Shown in pieces: positions 23,632 through 35,010 of a stretch of DNA of 64,000 bases (positions are counted from its first letter, which is position 1; every line of letters starts with the position of its first letter). A program made the position numbers and the translations under genes. This DNA is from Cryptomeria japonica (Eukaryota > Streptophyta > Pinopsida > Cupressales > Cupressaceae). The stretch spans positions 262,434,574 to 262,498,573 of the forward strand of contig NC_081407.1 in the NCBI RefSeq assembly GCF_030272615.1, written 5' to 3'. Under the pieces are notes generated by a model. That model saw only the letters and a program-made list of their open reading frames with translations, had not been told where the DNA came from and did no database searches.

Positions 23632-23646
23632 AAAGTGGGGGCTAAA
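23632..23646 (+). other. Polypurine tract of Gypsy E
   Basis: AAAGTGGGGGCTAAA directly before the TG of the 3' LTR. Confidence 0.8.
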
Positions 23647-24869
23647 TGTAGCGTCCTAAAATTGCGACACTTGCAATTTTGACTGCATTTGGGTCTTCAC
23701 GATGGTGATGCAACACAGAACCTGAATGGACACCCTGAAACTTGTCCACAACATCAAAAACTGCATTTTTGCAGCACCCTGCCTGATCCCTCCTTGCACC
23801 CTGCTGTCCTGGGAGGTGGGACTAGAGCACCCAGGCCCAGCTCCCTGGTCCCTGGCCCTATTTTGGGCCCGGTCTCCTATGGGGCTTCGGGTCTTTAAGT
23901 TTGCAAATTGGAAAATACTCTTTCCTGGTCGGCCCAAGGTCGGAAAAATCAGTCTATCAGCCCTAATTGACAAGTATATAAACTACATTTTCCTCTCCCA
24001 TTTGGGGTAGATGAAAAGAGGAAGGACATATGTATACAAGACGCGGAAATGATATTCAAACATTCAAGCATTCAAGCATTTCCTTCAAGCAATTGATCAT
24101 TCTAAGTCTCCATTCAAGGCTAAGTGTTGCATTCAAGACAAGGATTCAACCATTGAAGAGGAGATCACATACTACAACATACAACATACAACAAATAACA
24201 ACATCTAGACCTTCGCATATAAGGATACAAACATCCTTACAACAAGGTACTAGTACTTGTTTTACATTACAATCATTTACATTTACAGCATTTCTCATTT
24301 CTTGGTTAATTCCAAAACTGGGGTTTGACCTAAGGGCAAACCCCTAATCCCTAACCCCCCAATCATCCTCTCTTTTCTATGTGTAGGTTGCAGGTACGCG
24401 GCTGTAATTGAAGATCTGGAATCCTTGTGCAGAGACGAACAGATCCCCCTTCGTTTCACGGATTTTTCGGAGGACCATGTGCACGTCGGGCGCCATCGTC
24501 CCATTAACTTTTGCTCAAATTTGCAGAACAGCACCGTCCCGACATTTTACTGCTAATTCCAGGTCCGCAGCTTCATATCATATCCCTATCTCTATTTATA
24601 AGTGAATCTTTCTTGCTTCTACATGCATTTCTAGTTCAATCAATCTTTCTACATTCTTTACAAAAGAGGGTATTCTTGCTATCACAACCCTTGAAACTCA
24701 TATAGAATCCAATCTTGCATTGCGTGGAATTGGATCTTGTGGGTTTCAACCCCTCTTTTGAATGTAAAGTCCCTCCTAAGTGAAAACCATCAACCCTAGT
24801 GACTCTCCCTTCTCTCTCCTTGGAGTTGGGAAGGGGAGAACGACTAGGGTTCGATTTTTCCGCTTTACA
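23647..24869 (+). repeat. 3' LTR of Gypsy E
   Basis: 1,223 bp, same ends as the 5' copy. In the first 133 aligned bases I count five substitutions. The G+C-rich repeat of the 5' LTR is contracted here. Confidence 0.93.
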
Positions 24870-25088
24870 CAGGGCCACCGAGATAGGACCCTCCTGGAGA
24901 TCCAGGGGCGGGTGCATCTGGAGCGAGACCATCTCCGTCAGGGGATAGTTATACTTGAGAGACATGGTCTTTGTTGTATTTTTGAGCATTTGTTATTCTT
25001 TGTACTAGACACAATGTTTGGACACATTTTGTACATTTTGATCAGTTTTGAGATATATATATATATATATATATGGCACCATTTTTGA
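24870..25088 (+). pseudogene. PMD gene, 3' end beyond element E
   Basis: Directly after E, and in frame 1 with the last PMD segment across the single CAGGG, the sequence reads GHRDRTLLEIQGRVHLERDH and on: a charged, helix-prone continuation of the C-terminal coiled-coil-like tail. The frame stays open into an AT microsatellite (25053-25071) near its end. The natural stop is uncertain because of indels upstream. Confidence 0.55.
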
Positions 25089-26308
25089 TCATGTGATGTG
25101 TTTATATGGATGCATGTTATGTGGGTTATTTTATGTGATGATGCAATGCTTAAATAAATTATGTAATGTATGATGCAGGATGTATGATTTTATATGCTGT
25201 GAGATGTATCTTGAAAATGAGGTGTTAAAATGATATGCAAACATGCCTAAATGATATGCCATGATGTTAAATGATATGCAACTAAATGTAAAATGATATG
25301 CAACTAATTGTAAAATGATATGCAACTAATGTTTTGGAGCATCCCTCATTCTGTATTTGCCATCTGATATAACCATATGTTATTTTCTTTCTTTGTAGAT
25401 ATCATCATTGAGCATTGATTTGTTTAGGATATGTTGAAAATTTATACAAGCATAATGGTATAATTGAACCATAATGACTTGAGAAAAATTTACATAATGT
25501 TTGATTTTGGAAGATAGCACAAGCGTCAAGGTATAATTGAACCAGGATGACTTGAGTGCGTATTGCGTAAATAGACAAGATTTGATCATTTGTATGTGTG
25601 AAGTGGAATCAGGCCTTCAGTGATATTCGATATATCATGTCTCGAGGGAAGCATTCACACAGTACAAGTGATCACGTCCCAGACAGAAGACTAAGAAAAT
25701 ATCGGAAGTTCCTCTTGACTCTAGCTGTGAAGCATTTAGTGAGACAAGGAAGAGAATCCAATAATTCAAAAAGTTCAAAATGCAAAACTAGTTAAGACTT
25801 TATGCAAGAATGCAACATTTAGTACTTCAGAAAATCATCCATCCTTGGTATTTTTGTGATTTGTTTTTGTTTGGTTTAGTGATGAAGTGGAGTTTTTGTT
25901 GCTGGATGTCGTGTTTCTGAGTTTTTGCAATATATGTGATGTCTTGAATGTTTGCAAGTTTTTGAACAAGTTAATGCCCCTAGCTGAGTGTGCCTCTTGA
26001 TATGATCATGTACAGTGATTTCCAAGCCACGGTGGGATGTGGTAAGAGGATATATATAGAGAAATCAGGATAGTGACTACGCTAAGTATGTCCTGAATGG
26101 ATATGGGCTAAGTGTCGGGTGATGGCCGATAGTGTTTGTATGGATAAAATGGCATGGAAATAGATAGAGGAGCCATTCTTTCACAAGAGCGCCTATTTAC
26201 CAGGTTTTCACCATTTGTTTTTATTTGTACTCTCTGTTTTTACTTTTTCTGGATTTTTTTTTTTTTTTTTTTTTTGCTTATTTTGGCTTTTTCCGTGCAC
26301 TAGGCCAC
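25089..26308. other. Non-coding 3' region of Gypsy D
   Basis: No supported ORF. It holds about five copies of an ATGATATGCAACTAA phrase (25230-25335), a duplicated phrase with GGTATAATTGAACCA (25458 and 25532), and a T-run of about 24 (26253-26274). It separates the end of integrase from the convergent PMD gene. Confidence 0.6.
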
Positions 26309-27205
26309 TTAAGTGTAGTACCTCTTTAGATGGATGTTGTTGATTGGTTCGTCGAGCACATCTCCATCAGAATTTGTTAGCTGATAGGCACCTGATCCAT
26401 AGACTGATATGATAACATAGGGACCCAACCAGTTAGGTTCAAATTTCCCTTTCTTTTCTCGATCTTGTTGATTTCTTGGATTTTCTTTGAGGACTAGGTC
26501 ACCAACCTTGAAGTTGCGGGGAATGACCTTGTGATTGTAGCTCCTGCACATGCGTTGCTGATATGCTTTGAGATGAGTGTAAGCATGTTGGTGTCTTTCA
26601 TCTAAAAGCTCAAGTTCTTGCAGTTGGTTAACTCGATACTCTTCATCTGGGATTAAGCCTTTCAAAGAGACTCTGAGAGATGGGATTTCTACCTTCAGGG
26701 GTAAAATAGCTTCTGATCCATATACCAATGAGTATGGTGTTGCTCCTGTAGGTGTGCAGATGCTGGTTTTGTATGCCCAAAGTGATGGATTGAGTTGTAT
26801 GTGCCAATCTTTGCCTGCATCATTCACTGTTTTCTTGAGGATTTTCAGTATTGTCTTGTTTGATGCTTCTGCTTGACCATTTCTCTGTGGGTAATATGGT
26901 GTAGAGAACCTATGTTGGATTTTGAATTTTCCACATAGTTCTTGGACATCTTGATTCTTGAAGGGTCGTCCATTATCCATGATGATTGAACTTAGAATAC
27001 CATATATGCAGATCAGATAATTGAGGATAAAAGAGGCAATTTGTTTCCCTATCACTGTGGTCATGGGAACTGCTTCTATCCATTTGGTAAAGTATTCTGT
27101 TGCAGTTATAATGAACTTGTGTCCATTTGAAGATGAAGGATGAATTTTGCCAACTAAGTCCAGTCCCCACTGACAAAAGGGCCAGGATGTTGTAAATGGC
27201 TGCAA
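26309..27205 (-). pseudogene. Integrase core of Gypsy D
   Basis: 298 codons open to the natural TAA. DDE residues: Asp in CQWGLDLVGKIHPSS (about 27160), Asp in SIIMDNGRPFKNQ (about 26970), Glu in RNGQAEASNKTILK (about 26870). The Gypsy C-terminal part has GDLVLKENPRNQQ and FEPNWLGPYVIISVYGSGAY (GPY/F module). No chromodomain is seen after it. The best-kept enzyme domain in D. Confidence 0.92.
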
Positions 27206-27208
27206 TTC

Positions 27209-28231
27209 CTATGCTGGTGCATGTATGAGATTACCATGGATCTGACATTTAGGACATTTCTTGGCGAAGTGATATGAGTCTTTTTCCATTGTAGGCCAGT
27301 AGTATCCCATTCTTAGAATATTTTTAGCAAGAGTAGTGCCACTTGAATGTGTGCCACAAATACCTTCGTGAAGCTCGTGTAAAGCAGAATCAGAATCATT
27401 ACGATCAAGGCAGCGAAGAAGAGTACCATCGAGACCTCGACGATACAAAGTATCGATGGTAAGGGTGTAACGGGCATCTTGTCGGATAAAGTTATGTTTT
27501 TGGTTACGAGATTGGTCAATGGGTAAAATATTGTGCTTGAGATAGTCGTATATGGGTCCGTATAACGGAGAATCTGAACCAGTCAAGGCATAGATAACAT
27601 GGGATTCAGAGTGGTCATAGGCGGGGGAGAACAGTTGCTCTACCAGGAACTCATAACAACTCTGTTGCTCTGGAATTTTTAGTAGTGAAGTGATAGTAGC
27701 CATTGCATCGGCTGCTTTGTTGTTCAACCTTGGTATTTTCTCGAAGGTGATGTGCACAAAATACTGTTTGAAATCATCCACCATTCGTTTGTAGGGTAGC
27801 AGCTTGTCATCCTTTGTCTGATAGTCATTGTTGATTTGATGGACGACTAGTTGTGAGTCTCCATAGACCTTTAACTCTGTGATTTTCCATTCTATGGCCA
27901 TTTTGATGCCTATGACCAGTGCCTCATATTCAACCACATTATTTTTGCATGGAAACATAAGCCTATATGATCTTGGTATAGTGTGTCCTTCAGGAGTGAT
28001 GAACAAAATGCCAGCACCGGAACCATGTTGTGTGTAGGATCCGTCAAAGTATAGGGTCCATTATTTTGTAGAAAGAGCAAGAACGTCCTTGTCTGGAAAT
28101 TCGATCTCCATTGTGTGTTTGCCTGGTAGTGGTGCTTCAGCCAACTGATCAGCAATTGCTTGTCCCTTGATGGCTCGTCTTTCTATGTATTGGATGTCAA
28201 ATTCACTGAGAATCATGACCCATTTAGCCAA
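27209..28231 (-). pseudogene. Second, archaeal-type RNase H and integrase zinc-binding part of Gypsy D
   Basis: RNase H residues in order: LYFDGSYTQHGSGAG (first Asp, near 28050), NNVVEYEALVIGI (Glu), VYGDSQLVVHQI (Asp) and LNNKAADAMAT (Asn-x-Ala-Asp). This is the form with DGS, EYEAL and GDSQLV shared with plant and archaeal RNase H, and its presence after a degenerate first RNase H marks the Tat lineage. It is followed near 27390-27240 by the integrase HHCC finger (LHEGICGTHSSGTTLAK ... KKCPKCQ). Stops at 28063 and 27211. Confidence 0.88.
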
Positions 28232-29365
28232 TCAGCCTGTAAGAGCTGCCTTGCTGAGTAGATATTTGAGAGGATCAATTTTTGCTACTAGCTTAATGGT
28301 ATGTGCTAGCATATAATGTTGGAACTTTTGAGATGCGAAGACCACTATTAAGCAAGCCTTTTCAATGAATGTATAGTTGAGTTCATAGCCATTCAATGTC
28401 TGACTAATGTAATATATGGCGCGTTCCTTTCCTTGTTTATCTTCTTGTGCCAATAGTGCCCCCAGCGATATATCAGTTGTTGAGATATATAAAATAAGAG
28501 GCTTTCCTGTGACTGGTGGGACCAGAACTGGTGGATTCATCAGGTACTGTTTGATTTGGTAAAAAGATTCTGCACACTTGGCCTCCCATTTGAATGGTAC
28601 ATTTTTGTGTAGTAAATGGTTAAATGGGAGACTTTTATCTGCTAGCTGAGCGATGAATCGCCTGATTGATTGAAGGCGTCCTTGTAGAGATCTGAGTTGA
28701 CTGATATTCTTTGGTGGTGGCATGTCCATAATGGCTTGTACCTTTGCTGGATCTACTTCAATACCCTTGGCTGAGACAATGTAGCCTAATAATTTGCTTG
28801 ATGTAACCCCAAAGACACACTTCTTAGGGTTGAGCCTGACTTGGAATTTCTTCAATCGATCAAAAATCTTTGTTAGGATGCTAAGATGTTCAGCTCTAGT
28901 GAAGGATTTAGCTAGTAAATCATCCACATAGTCTTCCATAAATGTGTGCATCATGTCATGGAATATTGTGGTCATTGCTCTTTGATAGGTGGCCCCTGCA
29001 TTCTTTAAGCCAAAAGGCATAACATTCCAATAGTACATTCCCCAAGGACAGGTGAACGCGGTTTTATCTTGATCTTCAGGAGCTATTTTGATTTGATTAT
29101 AGCTTGAGAAACCGTCCATTAGTGAGAGCATTGCATGACCTACTGTATGATCTACAATTATGTCGATACTTGGTAGAGGAAAGTCATCCTTTGAACAAGC
29201 TTTGTTGACGTCTCTGAAATCAGTGCATATTCTAATACTACCATCTGGTTTTGATACTAGAATGATGTTGGAAATCCATTCTGCATAGTCAATGGGTCGG
29301 ATGAATCCGACATCTAATAGTTTCTTTAGTTCAGTTTTGACCATGAGTGCCACCTGTGGATTCAT
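28232..29365 (-). pseudogene. Reverse transcriptase and first (connection) RNase H of Gypsy D
   Basis: 377 codons open. RT motifs in order: ICTDFRDVNKACSKDDFPLP, SLMDGFSSYNQIKIAPED, TAFTCPWGMYYWNVMPFGLK, and the catalytic YVDD within MEDYVDDLLAKS near 28925. The thumb and RNase H-like segment follow (ISTTDISLGALLAQEDKQGK, FIEKACLIVVFASQKFQHYM). In this first RNase H the usual catalytic Asp/Glu residues look partly replaced (ISTTDIS), as expected when a second RNase H has taken over the activity. A TGA (28234) follows. Confidence 0.9.
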
Positions 29366-29368
29366 CTT

Positions 29369-31057
29369 TCATAGCTTTTGCTTGACTAGCTTAACTTCTG
29401 TAGAAATGGACAAGTGATGCATGATTAAGTGTGGATCGACTCTGGGCATATCAGCATATGACCAAGCAAAGTTGATTTGTTGTCCTTTAAAGAAGATGAT
29501 GAATGCCGACCTTTCTTCCTCTGTCAGAGATTCTACAAGCTGTATGTTTCTGGCTGCTTCTGTGGTACCAATGTTGATTGATTGAGTGGGCTCAAGCAAT
29601 ATGGGTGATCGCTCATGAAAGTGCTCAGGAAGAGTGTCAAGTCTCCCATCGTTAGGTGCCTTAAAAAGGTTTTCACCCTCAGATGCATCCTTTATTTCTA
29701 CTGTTTTGTGATCTAGAGTTGCCATTGACTGGTTTTCAGCATCAGATCCTTTATTTAGTGTATTTTTGCGACTGAGAGACTTGGCACTCCCTGATTGACA
29801 GATATCGTTACTTTGTTCACTGGTAGAGCCTGTTTCCGCATTTACGGTACATAGGTAATGGATAATGGATTCATCATCTAGGAAAATTGGTATATCATGG
29901 ATTTCAGGTTCATCCCAGTCGATGAGGTCAGGAAAGACAAGCGGTAAGGAATCATTCGGTGGATCAAGTTCGGCTACTGTGAGTGTTAGGACAAAATTTT
30001 CATTGTGATGGGCCTTGTTTTTAAAGAAGTCCAGGATTTCGTTGAGGTCCTCGATGGTATTATCTTCCACATAGACTTGTTCATAATGTTTCTGTTCGCT
30101 TTCCTTGGCATCATAGATATTTTGTGGTCCAAATTCAAGAGTATCTTCTGCGTTATATTCTTCTTGAGAAAGGGATATAGAATCAGTATCATCAGGGATA
30201 TCTGTAGTAGCATTGGAGCAGGTACCCCATTCATATTCATTGGAATCTGTCTCATAGGCATCATCCCAGATTCTATCTGTGTTGTAAACAAGTATGTTGT
30301 ATGGTGAAAACAAATCTTTGATGATGGATACCATTTTGATAGTTTTTGTTGATTCTGTATCAGATCCATCTTCTACTTGCTGGATTTGTTCATAGACTAT
30401 ACTTCCTCGAGGAGGAATAACGGTATCTGGAGATGACATGATTTGTTTTTGAGACATTGGTGTTTGTATATGAGCTACTGCTACAGATAGGGTCTTCTTA
30501 TGACTCAGAAGCTTTCCCTGATATAACTTCTGATCTTGACGTTCCCGTACCTTGCGGATTGTTTCTGATGATTCAAAGAGTGCTTCCTGCCAGGATTCCT
30601 CTTTGTACTTCTTCTTCACCTTCCATTGAGGTTTTGTAGTTGTGTGTGGTGGCCATTTCAATAGGAATGTGAGTTTAGAACCCAATCCTGCTTTGTTTCT
30701 ACTAGGTTGTGAAGGAAGATCTATAGGTTCAATGACTCCTTCTTTGCGTTTCCCAATAGGTCCTTTACCGCCATATCCCATTTGCTTCATGATTAAGTAG
30801 CCTTTTCCATACAGGTGTGTTGGTAGAACAATGTCCAGAGCGGCTGCTCTATGATCTTCTTCCTCATCTTTGTATAACCAGCTAAGAACATCTTTGTCTT
30901 CTGATTCATGTGTGAGAGTACCCAATTGGATGAAGGTACCATCAAATTTAGTGATGGGCTGAGTAGCCAGATGTGTTGATGTAGTAGGCAAACCATGCGA
31001 TCTAGGTGATGTTGGTAACTTGGCCAAACATAACGGCTCCAAAGAGTATTCTCCCAA
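29369..31057 (-). pseudogene. G-patch-like linker between protease and RT of Gypsy D
   Basis: 562 codons open. Near 30790-30700 it reads YLIMKQMGYGGKGPIGKRKE followed by GVIEPI, which fits the G-patch pattern (hydrophobic-MG-aromatic..G.G.G....G). G-patches bind nucleic acid or helicases and are found next to proteases in some retroelements. The rest is acidic, low in recognisable motifs (many Asp/Glu between 30300 and 29850), ending in a segment close to the RT N-terminus (SWSYADMPRVDPHLIMHHLS), a phrase typical just before Gypsy RT. A TGA (29371) separates it from RT. Confidence 0.7.
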
Positions 31058-31237
31058 GCCTTGGTCTTTGATTTACATTTTCTGTTTGAAGTCTCCCCAT
31101 AAGGAGTTTGATTTTGCTGTTTGTGGATCGGATGTTGAAGATCGCTACTTTTCTCTATTATGAGGAACCAAACTGTCTTGGGCTGCCCCCATTGCGTTGC
31201 AATGTTGAAATGGCTTGTCATCAGCTGATATGGAGAT

Positions 31238-33775
31238 TTATTGTCCATCATAAGGAAACTTTACACACTGGTGATACGTAGAAGGTACTGCTTGCGTTTC
31301 ATGTATCCAGGGTCGTCCTAACAAGATATTGTAGGTTAGATCAATATCTAAGACCTGACATATAGTATCCTTTTGTACTGGTCCTACTTGGATAGGTAAT
31401 ATCACTGTTCCTTTAGAGGACCTTTCCTCATCATCATATGCTTTTATGGTAATCTTCTTGCAGGGATCAATAGATTCTTCTGAGAAGCCTAATGCACGGA
31501 TAAGCTTTAAAGTACATATATTAAGTCCGGCTCCTCCATCTATTAAGACTCTTTTTACTCGATGTTTGCAAACAATGACTTCAATGTGGAGAGGAGTATT
31601 ATGCGGATGACTCAAGGAAGTATTATCATGCTCTGAGAAGGTGAGGTTATGAGGTCCTGTCATATGGGTGACCATGGCTTGAAATCTGTCTGTATCCAGA
31701 TTTTGAGGTACATTTGTTTCCAATAGCGCTTGCTCTAATATGTCTTTGTGCTTTGGTGATAGTTTCAATAATTCCAGGATAGATATCTGAGCTGGAGTCT
31801 TGCGTAGTTGGTTAACCAAGTCATATTGGATTTTTGGTGTGGTAGTTGTAGGTGCAGTATGTCCCTTCAAGACATATTTCTGAGTTCGGGTTGTTATATT
31901 GACAGATTCATGATCATGACGATCTTGAATGGTGATGACATTGACTTGATGATCTTCAGTTGATATGTGGTTGATTGTGTTGTTGTAGATGTGATCAATA
32001 CGAGCTCCGCGTGTATCATTTGAAGTTGATGCTCCATCTTTGTTGTAATTTGGGAGAGGATTTTTGAAGGCTCCGTGATCACCATTTGTCTTGAGACCAT
32101 CCACCATTAAGTCACCTCGATTAATCATGTCCTGTACTATGTGTTTCAATCTCATGCACTCATTTGTTCTATGACCCTTGTTGCGATGGAAATCACAATA
32201 GTGTGAATCATTCCACCAAAGTGGTTTGATTGGGGGTTCATAGTTGCTGATTGGAGGCAAAGAAAGAATCTTGTTTGCCAAAAGTTCTCTGAATGCAGAT
32301 TCTAATGATTGTCCTAGTGGTGTGAAGATACGCTTTTGGAAATTGTTTGTGTTGTTGCGCGAATTGTTGTTAGGTCCTGGATTCATGTTTTTGCTTTGAG
32401 TATCGTTGGTTTTGTTTGTGTTGAGTTGTTCTTGATCAGTGTTTGGTGCATATGTGTTAGCACTGGGAGTAGCATTTTTAGGATTTTTCGTATTTTGAAG
32501 ATTTCCGGATAATGCAAGCACTGGTTGCTTAGATTTGGGATCATATGATTCATTGTTGCCTTCATTTTTGTTTCGAGTCCAAAATTGAGATTTGTCAAGG
32601 TTGGTGTTGTTCTGATTATTGTAGTTTGATGATTTTGTTCCTTCCTTGTAGAATTTGAGTGTTCCCTTTTTGACACATGCTTCTTCTACTTGAATGCCAT
32701 TTTCAATTAATTTAGTGAAAGATGGTATACATTGAAGTTTTAGTCTGTAACTCATTTCGCCATTCAAGTTATCGATTAAGATTTCCATTTTCTCCTTTTC
32801 GGGAATATCTCGAGGATATCATGATACCATGCATCGCCAACGTTGAAGGAACACCATGAATGTTTCGTTGTTCTTTTGTTTGGTGTTACAAACATCTAGC
32901 ATGGTTATGGCATGTTGGATGTTGTAGGAATAGTGGGTTATGAATTTGTTAACCAATTCATCAAATGATCTGACAGGTGGCGAGATTTTGGATAACCATT
33001 CCATGGTTTGCCCTCCCAAACTTCTGGGGAATAACCTCATCAAATAGGTGTCATCATGAGCGAATTCAAGGCTCAGTGTGCAAAATTCTTGAACATGATC
33101 TCGGGGATCACTTTTCCCATCATATTTATCAAATTTGGGAACGTCTGAGTTTGGAGGAAAAGGCACCATGTTCGATCTTCTGTCAAATGGATAAGGACAG
33201 ATTTCATTTAAAGAGTACCGTACTGTTGTCCCTTATTGCATATCCTGTATTTTCCTTTGCAACATTTGCATTTGTTGAGTAAGAGCAACTAAAGGCGCAT
33301 TATCTGGCCAGGGAAAGAGTTCTTGCCTTGTATTGGTTCTCAGCTAAAAAGGTGTGGTAAATGGTATATTTTGCTCTGGTGTTTCTAGCTTAGGTATACG
33401 CATTTCTGGTATGCGTTGTTTTGGAATGTGCTGCTTTGGAATATGTTGCTCAGGTATGTGAGTTTCTTCTTCTCTTTGTTGTTCTTGATATGCATATTGT
33501 CGAGATCCGGTTTGAAAAATGTTTGCGTCGAAATCTTCAGGAAGTTTAACACCTTTGCTTGTAAGCATCAATAGATACTTTTCTTTGTCATTTTCCATGA
33601 GCTTTTCTACAAGTTTTTGGAATGAAGGGTTTTCTTGACATTCTCGAAGAAATGCTTCAGTAATTTCAGGTTCTTCTACAGGTGGAACCTCAAAAGGATT
33701 TGATAATCATCGATTGATACTGGACTCAGCGTGTGCCTCGCTTTGTTTGTCTTTTTGAGAGCGAGTAACAGACAT
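31238..33775 (-). pseudogene. Gag and protease region of Gypsy D
   Basis: The N-terminal part includes a run of short repeats of the type IPKQHIPKQRIPEMRIPK (about 33385-33460). The capsid-type Retrotrans_gag domain lies near 33165-32700 (FDKYDGKSDPRDHVQEF ... GGQTMEWLSKISPP). An Asn/Thr-rich stretch follows, then a knuckle near 32195, YCDFHRNKGHRTNEC, with C-X2-H-X4-H-X4-C spacing instead of CCHC. The protease near 31570-31240 has VLIDGGAGLNICT (DGG in the position of D-S/T-G) and ILLGRPWIHETQAVPSTYHQ, the usual Gypsy motif after the active site. Roles: particle shell, RNA binding and polyprotein cutting. Interrupted by stops at 33709, 33346, 33235 and 32821. Confidence 0.88.
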
Positions 33776-33776
33776 T

Positions 33777-34163
33777 TTAGTAGAAACTTTCAGTGATGAA
33801 AGAGACAAAAGCCTCATTGATATGTTGCTCGGGGGTTGGTGGTTCTGGTCGAGATGTGTTATATGTGATGCACTCGTCGGGCAAGAATGCTGGATTGATC
33901 GTTCCGCTGCAGTTGATGGTTTGATTAAAAGCAGACTTTTGACAGTATGCTCTTGTTTTTAAAAGTTCTTTGTCAAATTCGCTAGATTTGTTTTGGATAT
34001 ACCGTTTGACGTGATGAAGGAATACCCGATGAGATTTGAATAGTTGACGATTGATGTATAAAAACTTATTTCTCTTGATGAATTTGGAAAAACTAGGTTG
34101 TTGTTTCTTCAACGTGATGTTACGATAGAGGTTCTTTCTTCTCAGAATAAGGGGATTAGTCAT
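33777..34163 (-). CDS. Small ORF immediately upstream of D gag
   Basis: 128 codons from ATG 34163 to a TAA whose last base lies two bases before the gag ATG (TAAAATG-type junction), in a different frame from gag. The product is basic in its first half (RRKNLYRNITLKKQQPSFSK) and has no motif I recognise. Ogre elements of the Tat group carry an extra ORF1 upstream of gag, and this may be a short counterpart. Whether it is translated is unknown. Confidence 0.4.
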   Translation of the reverse strand: MTNPLILRRKNLYRNITLKKQQPSFSKFIKRNKFLYINRQLFKSHRVFLHHVKRYIQNKSSEFDKELLKTRAYCQKSAFNQTINCSGTINPAFLPDECITYNTSRPEPPTPEQHINEAFVSFITESFY

Positions 34164-34639
34164 ACATGAGTGATCAATGGTTTCCTTTGATTTGTTTGGA
34201 TTCAGTTGATTCTTGTTTTTAAAAATTTCAAATTTTACTCTATCAAAGTGAAGGCTTTTAGATGCCCCTTCATGACAAAGCGTGTTAAATGATATGGATA
34301 AAAGCCTCCCGATCTGGAAACTTGATTTGACAATTTAAAAATTTTAAACAAGTGTTTTGAGATAAAATCCATAGGATGGTAAAGGATTCTGTTGACACTG
34401 ATGATGAGATTTCCGGATTATGATAGGAGAGACATCCTTGATTGCGTGATTCATTTAAGATTCTGACAACGTTCATTTTTGTCACAAATTTTACTTGAGA
34501 AATAGTTTTTAAGTGGTTTGTTTGTCACTCTGTTGTGATGAAAAATGATTTTTGATGAAAAAGGCTTCTAAAAATGTTTTTGAAATTTCAAAATTTGTCT
34601 CGATTTTTGCTCTCTGTTTTTCTGTTTTCGATCACGCGG

Positions 34640-35010
34640 TAGAACAGAGTTTCTATGCGCTACTGAAATTTCTTGATGCGCTAAAATAATAAGCTCACGC
34701 GCTAGGCTACCCCCGGACACATGCTAAAGTTCGGACTGTTGTAAAAATTGTTGTCTAACTATTGAAAAACCTATGCGCTATTCTGGGCCTATCACGCGCT
34801 AATTGTTTGACTTTATGCGCTAATTTTTTATTTGTATGCGCTAAACTGTTGCTTCCACGCGCTAGAATGTTTTGTTGATGCGCTAACTGTGTCAACACTA
34901 TTTTGACCTATGATAAAAACGCTATTGTTTGAACTCGACGCGCTAACTTGATGTTTGGATGCGCTAACAGAAGTTTTCTACGCGCTAAGAAGTTGCTCTC
35001 ATGCGCTAAA
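34640..35010 (-). repeat. TAGCGCRT octamer array, gag-pol leader, block 2
   Basis: About 13 copies, reading ATGCGCTA or ACGCGCTA on the plus strand (TAGCGCAT, TAGCGCGT in the sense of gag-pol), about 18-26 bp apart. The two versions tend to alternate, for example near 34793, 34815, 34838, 34857 and 34880. Only the octamer is kept between copies. Confidence 0.85.

Larger units (their letters stand above)
16977..24869 (+). mobile_element. Gag-only Ty3/Gypsy LTR retrotransposon E (innermost layer)
   Basis: 7,893 bp between perfect CAGGG target duplications (16972-16976 and 24870-24874). Structure: 5' LTR, primer site TGGTGAACCCGACGTGAA, 1.2-kb leader, Gag ORF with CHHC knuckle, a protease-like region, 0.7 kb non-coding, purine tract, 3' LTR. 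There is no RT, RNase H or integrase, and no room for them, so it depends on another element in trans. It resembles the class described as terminal-repeat retrotransposons with a GAG domain (TR-GAG). Its knuckle shares the unusual C-X2-H-X4-H-X4-C pattern with element D, so a Tat-like helper is plausible. Confidence 0.92.
26309..33775 (-). pseudogene. Gag-pol polyprotein of Gypsy D (whole frame)
   Basis: From the ATG at 33775 (MSVTRSQKDKQSEAHAESS) to the TAA at 26309 a single frame of about 2,489 codons carries gag, protease, linker, RT, two RNase H domains and integrase. It contains eleven premature stops (first bases 33709, 33346, 33235, 32821, 31240, 31147, 31075, 29371, 28234, 28063, 27211) but no net frameshift. 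All domains remain easy to recognise. Gag and Pol share one frame, so no frameshift signal is needed. The five parts are described in separate entries. Confidence 0.92.
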
